From: Chaenocephalus aceratus
Lineage: Eukaryota > Chordata > Actinopteri > Perciformes > Channichthyidae
Direction: 5' to 3'
Assembly: GCA_023974075.1 (NCBI GenBank)
Contig: CM043796.1
Coordinates: forward strand, 20,042,427 to 20,106,426
Length of the DNA stretch: 64,000 nt
Below, piece by piece: positions 45,070 through 57,141 of this stretch. Numbering within the stretch: position 1 is the first letter of the stretch; the number at the start of each line of letters is the position of its first letter. Made by a program: the position numbers and the translations under genes. Below the pieces are notes generated by a model. That model made no database searches and was not told the origin of the DNA. It saw only the letters and a program-made list of their open reading frames with translations.

Positions 45070-46200
45070 GGTGAAGTTATAAGGATTTCTTCCAGACACT
45101 GTTAGTCATTAGCAAATAGCAATGCCCTCTTCCTTGATCCGAGTTGATTGTTCATGTAACAAATGTACCTTTCCCAAGGAGTAGCATCCCATGCTGCGAG
45201 GCTGTAGATGACACAGCCTGAGCGGCACATTAAAGGCCAAGGCATATTTTAACACTGTTGTCCTTAGAGACTTAACCTCTTCCTACAGTAGTGTTAGCTT
45301 ATAGCATTAACTAGCTCTACCTCACACAGAGGAGAAGAGGGTTAATCACCCGTCTATATCAGGAAACTAGTTCATCATTACGCTTGCTTTATTTAGACAG
45401 CAGGAGGAAGGAGGATTCACACAGGAAGACAACATTCCCCAGTTTGTTTGGATTATATTTTTGCCCATCTGTGCTATTTTCTGACTTCAATATGAATATC
45501 ATGGATACAGAATAATCCTGAAATACTGCAACCATTTTGTGGTCATCACCAATCTCAGTGGATTTCTTTTGTGTTTATTATAAGAAAGCAAACACAACCA
45601 GAGTCAGGACGACATGAACTGAAGCAAGATTTATGATCTTTAAATTAAATGTAGTCCATGTTGACATGTTACCGTTGTATCAACAAAACGCCACAACTGA
45701 TTCCCTCCTTCCTGCAGAGCATATCAAACAAAACGATTAAATAACAAATGACAAAACATAATGTTTTTCTTGCCATACTTGCAAAGATTTTCTATTGATT
45801 TCAGATCCAAAGCTTAACCTTTGCCACTTCACCTGTATAACTGTTACTCACATCGTGTTGATCTGCACCCAACATCCAAGCACTAGCCTGTAGCTAACCT
45901 CCAAGGAAAACTCCCCTCAGATTGTGTGATGTCTAGCACATTCCAGGAGTTATTTTGTGATGGAGTGTTGAAATCTTCTGATTGATACCGCCTCTTTTCC
46001 TCCTGCTACCCTCTCTTCTTCTGTTTCACAAACTGATTCCTCCCAACAACCTTTCATGAACATCTTTAAATGTATTTCATCGAGCTGAGAGAGCAACTGT
46101 GATCCTCGTGGTCCGTGCAGGAGTATCTCTTCATTCTGTAGTGCCTCTGCAGATCTGGCAGTAAAGATCCTACATTATTTGATAGTAATTTTTCCCTTAG
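45070..46200. other. Non-coding stretch without recognised features
   Basis: No exon, RNA gene or clear repeat was seen. Confidence 0.5.
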
Positions 46201-46589
46201 GGGACATCTGTCAAACTCAAGGCCCGGGGGCCAAATCAGGCCCTTGGTGGATTTAATTTTGGCCCGCAGGATAATTTCTAATTACTATTAGATCTGGCCC
46301 GTCGGTATATTGCACGCACACCTTCACTCAATCCTGGGGATTTCCTCGGCTCAGAGCCTGACCCCAAACATTGATCAACTTGCACCCAAGATGAGATGCC
46401 AAGTATCTGGCTTAAACTAGCATCACAGAGCAGCACACTGAGTTACAGTACTTTTATTAGCACTGTAACTTTTATCCATGTACTTTTTCTTGTAATGTTT
46501 AATTGAACTATTCATATTTTAGACTGCACTGTAACTTTTATCCATGTATTTTTCCTTAATGTTTATTTTATTAGCTTTTCTTTTTTAAT

Positions 46590-46804
46590 GCTTAATGTCT
46601 TTCATTTCTTTTTTGTAAAGCACTTTGAATTACCCTGCGTCGAAAAGTGCTATATAAATAAACTTGCCTTGCCTTGCCTTGCCTTGCCTTGCCTTGCCTT
46701 GCCTTGCCTTGCCTTGCCTTGCCTTGCCTTGCCTTGCCTTGCCTTGCCTTGCCTTGCCTTGCCTTGCCTTGCCTTGCCTTGCCTTGCCTTGCCTTGCCTT
46801 GCCT
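46590..46804 (+). repeat. LINE 3' tail with (CCTTG)n array
   Basis: TGTAAAGCACTTTGAATTACC then AAAAGTGCTATATAAATAAA is the typical end of CR1/L2-like fish LINEs. It is followed by about 28 TTGCC units (46663-46804), the kind of microsatellite such LINEs end in. Confidence 0.75.
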
Positions 46805-46918
46805 TACATGGATGTTTCCTTCTGCACTTTTTTTCTTGCGACAACAGGGCATGTTTGATTTTTTCTTTGAGGGGAATTGTTTTTTTGAAGCTGTTGTTGG
46901 CCTGTGGAAAAATGTAAT

Positions 46919-47071
46919 CATAAGAAATGTCTCCGGAAAAGCTGCAGATAGAGCCATAAGAAATGACTCAGGAAAAGCTGCAGATAGAGCCATAAGAAAT
47001 GTCTCCGGAAAAGCTGCAGATAGAGCCATAAGAAATGACTCAGGAAAAGCTGCAGATAGAGCCATAAGAAA
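46919..47071. repeat. 36-base tandem repeat, four copies in two alternating forms
   Basis: The unit CATAAGAAATG..CTC.GGAAAAGC.. alternates between ATGTCTCCGG and ATGACTCAGG versions, giving a 72-base higher-order period. Confidence 0.92.
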
Positions 47072-47269
47072 TTAATGCAACTGATTATTTAATGTTTAAT
47101 GTTGTTTTTATCGGCAACAATTTAAGCGTTGTTAGTTCCAGGTTTAATATGTGCAATAAGTTCATTTCGATAAGTTTTGCAATAAACATTGAACCAGTCC
47201 GGCCCTCGACTAGTACCAATTTTTTAATTTTCGCCCACTGTGTATTTGAGTTGGACACCCCTGCCTTAG

Positions 47270-49294
47270 ACATATACTAATCAGGGTCAACCTCAACCAT
47301 AAATCAAATTTCTTAAATTCTTGAACCCATAAAGACTACGCCTTCCTGAAGCCCTCCTCACACCATCTGTACCACCCGAAGCTCAAGAAGCAATCTGACA
47401 TTCCTCTGATACGCTGGAATGTGATAAATAGACTTTCAACACCCAAACACAGCACTGTGTTATGAAATGAAGCCCTGACATTAGAGGTCAACGTCCCTCC
47501 TGACTTCCCGAAACTACAGATAGCCTGTGCTAATTTAATCAAAGTGTTCTTGCGTGTTCTTTAAATTGGAAATGTTCTGCTCAAAGTCATTTTATCCTAA
47601 TCTTTGTATTTGTGCCTCAATTTTCATTGCCTTGGTAACATGCTATTTATGCTAGCAGGTGGTTTGTGCTTGGCTTTGTGTGAAACGATTGACTTCTGTT
47701 GCAAAGTATAACAATAGTCGGTGGATTTTGCAGACAATAGTGGGTGGCGGGGGTTGTGTGATGGGTGCCATCACACGGCTGGAATGTATTGTTGTGTTTC
47801 CTGCATCCCCTTATTCTCTTCCTCTCTGGAATACAAATACTAAACATTGAATGAAATACTTTGATAGAAGATGGAATATGACGTCTTTGACCTTGGTAGG
47901 TGCTAAATATTATTCATTTTCGAAGTGACATAATCCTCGACATTCTATAGAAGCAGTAACCCTTGTTTCCTTGCAGTGGAAGCACCAAATCAAAAATAGC
48001 TAAGCTAATCAAAGCTTTGCAGACAGAGTTAAGATTGAGAAAGTTATCTTGTTTTGCCGGAGTAACAATAAATTCCAACAAAAAAATAGCGACAGGCGTG
48101 GATGAGACCATCCATCTACACAATCGCTTTGAGACTTTGACTAATGATGAGTTGACTTTCCTACTGTAGCTTCTGTGTCAAATATAGCATAAAAACATAA
48201 CCAACTATTTTTTAATACCGAAACAAAGCAATCATCCAAGTCCTAGATGGACTCACTCCATCGTCGTTTCCTTTTCATATGGCATGAGAAATCGTTTCAT
48301 TTTATAAATCCAAACTTTTAAACAGCCTAACACTACTATAAAATAATCTTTGAAACTTTTAAAAACTTCTTTTATTTCTTCGAACGTGCATCCCTCCTCT
48401 TCTTTTCTTTTGCAAAATTATCAAAGAAGATATGAGAACAAATAAACCAGAAGCACTTAAGTAGACACACACAGACACTTCTGTTCCTCCCATGATCACT
48501 TTAAGCTGTCATCCATTCCCTGTGGGACACACTAAAATAGCCACAGAGTGCCATTCACAGCTCTTAAAATCCCAGCTACAGACATGCACAAACATGAGGC
48601 GGCTTTGTTTAAATGCTGGGAAAAAATCATTTTCAAAGCTCAGTCTAATAGCTGGCCCAAGGGCCCCTCACATGATTCCCAATGACAAACACACCAGACT
48701 CTTTTCCTTCTTCTTTTCTGTCATGTTGTCCTCTCATTGTCAGCTGACAACACACTCATTACATGTGAACTGAGGGAGGACACAGCATGTCCACATTGTG
48801 TGCTCAGACTCCAACCACATCAACGACACTGAGTCCATGTGAACAGCGCTGATTTAACTGTAACGTTTGGGACTTCATCCAATAACAAAAGGCGGTGTAT
48901 CACTCTCTTCCTGGAAGTCAGCCAGTGGAGGCCCATCAACAGATCGGCCATTGAGAGGCCATCGGCTAGTTAATGTCAACAACACTTGGAGCCGTGTGAT
49001 GCTGAACAGACTTCCTCCTGGCAGCACCCTCCTCCACCTCCCTTCCTCACGTTTTCCCTCCCTTGCCTTACACTCACGACCCCCACCCCGACACACACAC
49101 ACACACCTGCACCGCCCTTTATCTCTCCTTGCACTCATTGTTTCCTTGTCAGCACGACGGTGTCTCTCATCCTCCTTCAGTACCTCATTCCCATTTCCAT
49201 CTCCTGTGTACTCCTGGCTGACCAAGCTTTCGCATCATCTACCACACAAGGCTGTTATGTGACCTGTGATTATGTGTCTGATTATGTGTGTGAT

Positions 49295-49339
<45 letters not shown>

Positions 49340-50630
49340 GGAAAAGGGAGGGGTTCGGAGGATGAAGACAGCGTTGATAAGTTTGTTGTTCCTGTTAATG
49401 TTCTCACAGTCAACGGTGCTCCTGAGGTGGGTGGGGACGGAAAACGTACTTCCACCCAACACACAGACACAGACTGTGTCAATGGGACATTCAGAACGTG
49501 GCACCTCTTATCATTGACTGTGCTATCTAATTAGAGAGCTGGCAGTTTTTGTTTCTGTCCCTTGTTCCAGCAGAGGCATTGGCAAAGATGTGAATGAATT
49601 GGCAGTTTGCTGCTCTGCTGTGTATTTCCAGAATCAGCTAGTAAATTCAAATGATGACCAAACAGTATGGATGATGAGCTATTTTCAATACAGTGTGGAC
49701 AACAAAAACAGACTAAACCCTCCAATCAAATCCAATGAGAATCACATCAGTGGATTATTTATAGATACAATTGTGGGGATGCTTGAAAAATAGACCTAAA
49801 AGGTTGATCTAACGCACATCTTACAACTGTAAGAATGTTTCAAAGAGAGATGCCTGATTTCTTGAGCCGACATCACCCATTTCATATTGTAGTAGTCACC
49901 TGCCCTCAGTCAAAATGTCACAACATTTTCAGTGAAGTAGAATCAATGAGCATGATTGGACATTATGTTAAAACAGGGACATGGTCAGTTATTTCCACCT
50001 CTTGACAAAATGATCAAATGTAATCCCTGGTGAATATATGGAAGCCTCTGGTCGAGCACCAAAAGGGAGAAAAAACAACCACACCCATTAGCCAATTACA
50101 TCCTACATGACAATGTCCATCCCTCATTAAATATTGTCAAAGTCTGCAATCAAAGAATAGCAAGTTGCTTGGCAACAGCTGCAGGAAGAGAAAAAAAGCT
50201 AAAAACTTGTCACAAGCAAATCTGGAACAACAAAGTCTGGTTCCAGGTGGATTTCGCTGAACATGCGCCAGATGTCTCTTTTGGGTTTATAACAGCAACT
50301 CTGGGGCATACAAGCACGCGTGGCTGCCTCAACTTTTTTGTAAATGTTAACACATTAATGTTATATTCAAAATGCCTACAAACATGAGTTATTTGAAGGC
50401 TGAAATTGTGAGCCTTGCCACTTGGCTCTGTGTTGTGGTTGTAAAAAACAAGACCAAGGGCATGCATGCAATCTAAAATGAACACTGCATAATGAACCTT
50501 CATGATGAGAAATGATGGGTAACTAAAGCGGACAAAATCAATGCGAGTGCTCAACAAAAGAACAACGTTATAATGGAGTTTGGTGAGGGGCATAACAAGT
50601 AGCAGCACCAATATGAATGCCTCTCTGTCT
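47270..50630. other. Non-coding stretch
   Basis: No exon was recognised. A GT microsatellite lies at 49297-49332. Open frames here lack splice context and family resemblance. Confidence 0.5.
49297..49332. repeat. (GT)n microsatellite
   Basis: About 18 GT units preceded by three GATTATGTGT-like units. Confidence 0.93.
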
Positions 50631-51062
50631 CTGCCAAGCAGGGCCGTTTCTAGCTTTTTGGGGGCCCTATGCAAGATGCTGTTTGGGGGCCCTAGTTTTT
50701 ACAGTTTTTTAACTACAATGGGGGGGATTCCGAAGCCTTTAAGATGATCTGTGGAGATGCATCAATCTGTTACACTTTAATAGGAAAACAGGCTAATTTC
50801 ACGAAAACCAAGCAATTGAATATTACAAAAAATGATATTAAAAAGGTAAACAATAAGGCTCCTCTATGTTAATAAATGCAAGAGATGCAGCATTTTCTCA
50901 ACAATGTTTAATTTACATTTTTCATCTTCCTCAGACGTCACTTATTGGCTGACAGCCCAACAATGATTTGGACTTTATTACCCCAAAAACACAAGCCACA
51001 GCTTTGCTATCATTGCAGTTTAGTCGTGTTTATATCCTACATTGGATGTGTAAGCATATAAT

Positions 51063-52402
51063 CATGGCTGCACATAACTGGTGCGCAGGTGCGCACCTCC
51101 GCCAAAAAAAGAGCACCGGGTCATTTGAAAAAAGGCGCATTTGCGTACCAACATTGAGAGAGGGAGAAGAGAGAGACGGGAGAAGAGAAAAGAGAGAAGA
51201 GAGAAGAGAGGAGAGAGAGAAAGACATTTGTGAGTTGCATATGAACTCAGGGCCGGCCCGTAGCACTGGCGTTATAGAAAAAACATTTTTGACCGTTGGG
51301 GCTCATCCTAATTTTCGGTCTTGATGTAACAACATTCAGAATTAAGTAGATGTAACACCCTTTTCACCCCGGTTACACATTTTCATTTGCCCTGTACAAT
51401 GGGCGCTATAAGTGATGAAAATGGGGGATGTTGGCTTATCTGGCACCCGCAGCTCACAGCCAAAATACGAGGAAGCGAGGGAGAGAGGGAGAGAGGGAGA
51501 GAGGGAGAGAGGGAGAGAGGGAGAGAGGGAGGATGCACCGGTTCCGGCGCAGTTGTTATTAGAATCTGGTGCTAGCTGCTCTAACGGATATAAGAAGAAG
51601 ATGTTTCTACAATAATGTGGAGGAGAGCTCTCTCCAGTCAGACTGAGAGGCTGATAACTACAGCTCAGTGAGGTAAAGGACTCTCAGTGTTTAGATAGTT
51701 CACTTTAGTCTAAGTTATCTTAGTGGGTCTCAAACGTTTTGATCACAATTTATGTAAACACATATTTCCAAGGCACTCCTTTATAATTATTGGGATAAAC
51801 AGGTTTGAAATCATTCCAATGTATACTATAGGACAGTAAACCAGACATATCGTTTTAAACTAAAATAAAAGATAAAAAAAAAAGCATAAATAAATAAATG
51901 TTAAGGTAAAATAAGATATGAATGAACAACACAAATAGAATAAGTTACATTCATTTGTTATTGGCTATGGTAGGTTATTGGTTATGTTCACATACTTATT
52001 TGATTACATCCACTTGTTTAAGATGACAGCAGAGACTTTAGACCCAAAACCAGCTGTTGACTTGTGGATGCAAGCATCTAATCACAGACTCAACCAGAGA
52101 GAAAGTAGTATAGGCCTACATCATCAGCTACCATGTTTGACAGAGAGGAAGACAGTCAGGAGAACAGTCAGGAGGGTAGTGATGACAGCTTGTGGGATTA
52201 CTGGTCGTGCTAATGTTGTCTTGTGTTCACCTCTGCATGTGTGTTCTGTGTTCACCTCTGCATGTGTGTTCAGTGCCGTGTGGCAAATAAAGTCAAGACC
52301 CCCTCAAAAGTTACGGTTTATTTCATTTTAAGGATGAGCACCAAGCAACATTTCCAGGTGCTCCTTTGAGAACCAGGGCAAAAAAGTTATGTGCACCCCT
52401 GC
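51063..52402. mobile_element. Non-autonomous hAT-type element, 1340 bp, nested
   Basis: It starts CATGGCTGCACATAAC and ends GTGCACCCCTG, with a perfect 8-base duplication CATATAAT (51055-51062 and 52403-52410). The first ~185 and last ~110 bases match the 470-bp element at 7074-7543. The middle is extra and related to the 43018-44768 element. Confidence 0.88.
51477..51532. repeat. (GAGAGGGA)n repeat
   Basis: About seven purine-only 8-base units. Confidence 0.92.
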
Positions 52403-52539
52403 ATATAATGCTTCACCGAACACAGGAGGGGCTTGGCTGTCTACAAATAAAGACGGCTCATTTTAATTCTCCCCAAATATATTGAGGTTGAACCTGAACT
52501 TTGAATTCTCTGCTCCCATCATAATCTTGGCGATTTTTG

Positions 52540-52870
52540 TGAATTGTGAATGCAGAATTAGAAATACTATGTAACTGGTTTGCAGTTAATAAATTATCCC
52601 TTAATGTGGCCAAAACAAATGACATGTTATTCAATACAAAGTCTGAGAGTAGAAATGACTGCATTATACGGATTTGCAATACCGAGATGGAAAAAGTTTG
52701 TGCATGTACATTTTTAGGACTGCTTGTTGACGAAAAACTCAATTGGAAGCACCATATAAATTATGTACAGACTAAACTGTCAAAAACAATAGGTATTTTG
52801 TATCATACTAAGAACATTCTTGAAGAAAAATACTCTTTATAACAGTCTATGCTTCAGCCCTCCCGCTTCT
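52540..52870 (+). pseudogene. LINE reverse transcriptase fragment (non-LTR)
   Basis: The frame reads LEILCNWFAVNKLSLNVAKT, then FLGLLVDEKLNWKHHINYVQ and KLSKTIGILYHTKN, the conserved thumb/C-terminal end of fish non-LTR polymerases. It begins mid-domain and shifts frame at about 52820 (LYNSL follows in the next frame). It is a dead fragment caught inside a hAT-type element. Confidence 0.8.
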
Positions 52871-53428
52871 ACTCATTTTGTTCATCTTTGTGTGTATGAA
52901 TTACACTTTTTTTGTTTTTTGGATAAAAAAAAAAAACGTTCAGCTTGGGGGCCCCCTAGTGGCCGCGGGGGCCCTATGCCCCCGCATAGTCCGCCTATAG
53001 GAAGAAACGGCCCTGCTGCCAACCAAGTCATTCAGCATGAGGATGGAGAAAAGCAGGTTAAGATCATTCCTATATCTAGGTTAAAGTGATGCAGAGGAGG
53101 AGGAGGAGCCCACAGAGAGAACTAGACCACTGCAGTCTGGTCCACTAACCTCCTTTGAGTGTTTCTCATGAGAGCAGGGTGCAGTATCCTGTGTCCTCGA
53201 CACTTTAAAGCCAATCAGAGTAATTACAGGCTCCTTCTCTGTTAACCAGGACACGTTCACTTACATAGAAACACGTGCATAAGCTAACCCATGACACCAC
53301 CAGCATGCAAAACAAAGCTCATAGACCCACTCATAAGATACTTGAATATGAGTTTTCTGTGCAACGAAACTTAAGTTAAAACACATTTTAGTCATGTTTT
53401 CGGCATTACTTCTGTTAATTCCATCTAC

Positions 53429-53950
53429 CTGTGATGTGAGCGAAGCGTTGATATCCTGGAGCTCCTTGCAACAGACTGAAACTGCTAATAACCAGGATTA
53501 GGTTTGAACGGTGAAGGCGTAACCGACCTGCTGACCGCTGCTTCTTCTTCGGTCTACTTCTTCAGCGTTCACCCTGGGAAGACGGTAGCGGAACACGCGG
53601 ACAGGAGAAATGTAAAAATGGATAGTCGCGTGCTCTCAACTGCACGTAATAACGTATACTGCAAACTGCGACTGGGATGACATTGAGCTCCTTTTACGCG
53701 CCAGCTTTTCCAACCAGTGGTTCCCTCCTCCCTCTACTCTTCTCTCCTCTTGTCCTCTCCCCCTCTCTCTATCTCTCTCTTTTTTTTTTAGGCACGCGCT
53801 CTGAATAATGCAGCGCTTGCGAGGTCCCAGGAGTGTTTTCTGTCCCGTTCCAGAGACAATCAGAGAGCGAGCCACCAGCGCGAGCTCGAGCCAAGCACAA
53901 TGAGACCGACCCGGACAGATCAGGTTACCGCCGTGCTGCCTTTCATTCAT
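53429..53950 (-). promoter_or_regulatory. Possible internal promoter / 5' exon upstream of AKAP2
   Basis: A locally CG-containing stretch in an otherwise AT-rich region. It ends at a good minus-strand donor CAG|GTAGAT at 53429/53428. The frame that would join KSWR at 30701 is open only for about 75 bases and has no ATG, so it would be an untranslated first exon. This is a guess from composition and one splice site. Confidence 0.22.
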
Positions 53951-55735
53951 TTATTCAGTGGCACAACAATCTGACTGCAGCCCAGCCAGCACCCCCCACA
54001 TTTATGTACCCCACCTCTCTGTCTCCCCACCTCTCTGTCTCCCCACCTCTCTGTGCCTGTCTCCCCACCTCCAGCTCTGCCTCCCCTCAGATAAATGTGT
54101 TCAGGTGGCATTTTCAGAAAAACAAAAACATACTCAGAACTCTCCAGAACAGGCTTTGGTGGTGTAAGCTAGCTCAATGTACTCCTGAACTGCACATAAG
54201 TACTCTTTAAGATAACTTGGATACAAGTAGTATGTTTATTATATCACCTCATGCTGCTCCATTGCATTAAAGTACTCCACAACTTGCATCTTGGGAAGTG
54301 TAGGATCCAGTGTTTTTCAGGTGTGGAACTGATACTGGAGCTAAAATTGACAATATTTCTGCCTCTGCTGCACACAATTTGACAATTCTATTTTCAATCT
54401 TTCTAATAAGGCCCCCAGTTTTATAGAAGTGTAATACTAAATTGCTGAATACCCCTTTAATAGGAAAATGTTGTTCAATTTAGCCCGCTCCGATGGGCTC
54501 TGGTTTACTCTAGGTTAATAGGTAGCTACTTCCGATTTGGCTATTTAAAAACAAAACACTATCATTTAATAAGAAGTGTAATGCTTCTTGAATTAGTTAT
54601 TATGATTTCCAACAGTAATAGAATAGTAACACTTAAACAGCCATTCTGCACAATTAGTAATATACTTTGCTTTTGATACTAACAAACTCTGGCAATGGAG
54701 TGTCTTTCTTATTTTGTTACTACTCCTGAAGTAATACATACAACACAAAGACAGAATATGGTTTATAAGTGTTAATATTCTCATTATCAATTCAAAATAC
54801 ACCACCCTTTATGAACAGATTTAACTCCCTTTAAGAATACAGTATCATATTAAAAGTAATACCATAGTAGATAAAAATGTACAGTAAGTCACTTTAAATG
54901 CAACATGCAGTACGCCAGACTCATATAAGTTCCCATTAGAGATGAGAGATGCCACAAAGTTCAGTAAAATCATATTAAATGTACTGCCATAAATATTTAA
55001 TGGGTAATTCTAAACATTTGATAGAGATCCCACTGGAGAACAACTCTGCACCTGTAGAAAGGAGACAATGTGGCTGAAAGGCATTCCAAACATGCCGCCC
55101 CATAGCAGATGTGAGGTTCAGCACAAACAATATCTGGAAGCACGTACAGTAGCCTACAGTACTTTGTGCAAGAGCCTGCAATCTACAGGGACAACACCCA
55201 ATGGTTACTCATATGCAATCACATTAACCGCAGATTCTGCTATGTAATCCATCTTCAGATATGAGAATTGTGTAATTTGTTTTTTATTATTGGTGATGTC
55301 ATGTTTGTCTTGAACTAGATGTTGTCAACTAATGGCAGAAGATATCAACCTTGGATTTTCAGAGATTTTCAGAATTTTCTGGGGATTTGTTTTCGTGATC
55401 TGCCCACTTTCCCTAGACATGTCTTGCTTGAATTTCAAATGAATCAGCCAACATTTGATCTAAAATGTAAAAGAACCTGTATGGCACAGATGTTTCCAGG
55501 TGAGCAGAACTCCAATTTTGTATTCCCATGAGGTATAAGAAGAATAGGAGAAAAAAAGCCCACAAATGTATATTCGAAATTTTTGCTTTGAAGCCTGTGT
55601 AAAGGAGTACAAATAATAGTCCCTCACATTATGAAAGGTTTCAGGGCCGTTTGTGACCCGGTGGAGCCACTTATTCATGTAATTGTGACCTTCGATAGGG
55701 ATAAAAACACACTCACACGGATACAAATTACTCAC

Positions 55736-55821
55736 CATGGCGGTGTGAGGGTGCATGGTCGGAATGGCAGCTTGGTTCCCATTTGCTGTTGTCAAGGTAA
55801 CCCCTGATGTTTTTCCGTAGC
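55736..55821 (-). CDS. Candidate PALM2-AKAP2 read-through or alternative 5' exon
   Basis: Acceptor ATCTTAG ends at 55822 and a strong donor ATG|GTGAGTAA lies at 55736/55735. The 86 bases enter in phase 1 and leave in phase 0 without stop, reading YGKTSGVTLTTANGNQAAI then PTMHPHTAM. The PALM2 terminal exon is entered in phase 1 and the first AKAP2 exon is entered in phase 0, so this exon could bridge the two. It could also be a first exon starting at one of its two late ATGs. I do not recognise the peptide. Confidence 0.42.
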
Positions 55822-57096
55822 CTAAGATAGACAAAATTAGAGTTATTGTCACCATTGTCATCTTTTTTGCATATTTATTTGCACCTGTGGGCGATCTTTT
55901 AGGCAAGCAGTATGCTTCTGACAATGTGTGTGATAGTTATATGATGCATACAATGAACACATTATTTTATGGTGGATCCACTGCAACTGTTTATTTTAGC
56001 TACAGTATGGGAATTATTTTTGAATGCCACCAGAGCAACCGTGCACACAGCACTGATAATAAATCCAAATTCTTCACTGCACTCTGATTATTTTTCTTTC
56101 ATTTGAAGACTGTTCTTTGCTGTTTCAGTGCCCCTGTTGCAAAAGTAACCTCATAACACCGTTAAAGAAAATATCAATTTAAATACTTAAAAAGATGTGG
56201 CTTTCAGAGTACTTTGTAGCAACGGTGGGGCCAGTGATAGAAAGTAACTCAGTATACTCAAATATATAATATACTATATACAATACTGTACTTAATGCAT
56301 GTGTAGGATTATAATTTGCTGCTACTTTATCATTTTACTTTACTATACTTAAGAGGAAAATACTTACTTTTTACTCCATTAGATGAAGTTGTCAGCTAGA
56401 GTAGCTAAGCAGTTCTTTGCAGATAACGTTTTTATATACAACACATATAATCAATTTATACACAAAACTACTCAACATTAAAATGCTGCTTAAGTAATAG
56501 TATTAAATAATTACATACATCATAATAAAAACACCTAATCACATTTTGTTTTGTCAATTCATACCCCACATATATTTAGTTTAATATGATATAACAAAAA
56601 AGAAAAGCAGGCATTCTTCATAATTGAGTCTCAAAATCAAAATGTCTGACATTTTAGCATGAATACTTACTTTAACCATAAGCAGAGTTATCCTTGCAGC
56701 TTAATGTATAATGCCTATACATGTGTTATTTGTACTCTTTAAAGGAAGTACTTGAATAGAAGAGAGTTTTGGCAATGGTATCAGTATAAGTTATGCTGTA
56801 GTATAAGCAGTAGTATTAGTAGCATCATCAGTGGAAACAGGAAATGTAACTTTAATCATTCAGATGATTATCAGGTGTCATCTTCATTTGGTGCCTCAAC
56901 AATGTGCATTATTTCATTGTTGCTTTAAATCAATTATACTTTTGTTTTTAGATATAGTTTGACTCAAAAATCATGTGCAACGTTACAAACCAGGGTTTAA
57001 CCAGTGCTGCTGAGTAACTGTACATGTGGGCTGGCATCACAATGTTATGAGGCATGGACAAGTTTTCCACCGTTGACAAGTCTATTATCCTCCTAT

Positions 57097-57098
<2 letters not shown>

Positions 57099-57139
<41 letters not shown>
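57099..57139. repeat. (GT)n microsatellite
   Basis: About 20 GT units. Confidence 0.95.

Positions 57140-57141
<2 letters not shown>

Larger units (their letters stand above)
46201..47263. mobile_element. hAT-like element carrying a LINE tail and tandem repeats
   Basis: The left end has CTGTCAAACTCAAGGCCCGG. The right end is TGAGTTGGACACCCCTG, whose complement is the usual partner. CCTTAG flanks both sides (46195-46200 and 47264-47269), but the left tip is damaged so the full duplication is not provable. Confidence 0.6.
50639..53015. mobile_element. hAT-type element with nested insertions
   Basis: Inverted ends CAGGGCCGTTTCT on both sides, flanked by CTGCCAAG (50631-50638) and CTGCCAAC (53016-53023), which match at 7 of 8 bases. 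It contains a complete second hAT-type element at 51063-52402 and a LINE fragment at about 52540-52870. No transposase frame. Confidence 0.87.

Noticed and set aside
46592..47065. 157-residue frame rich in GKARQ repeats
   Set aside because: It is the translation of a pentanucleotide LINE tail and a 36-base array, not a gene.
46919..47071. Four regularly repeated 36-base units, superficially like a CRISPR array
   Set aside because: The units are directly adjacent with no spacers and lie in a vertebrate transposon.
52546..52842. 99-residue frame as a host protein
   Set aside because: It is the end of a LINE polymerase and lacks the rest of the domain.
55460..55924. 154-residue minus-strand frame as a single-exon gene
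   Set aside because: Only the middle 86 bases look exon-like, between good splice sites. The flanks read as intron.
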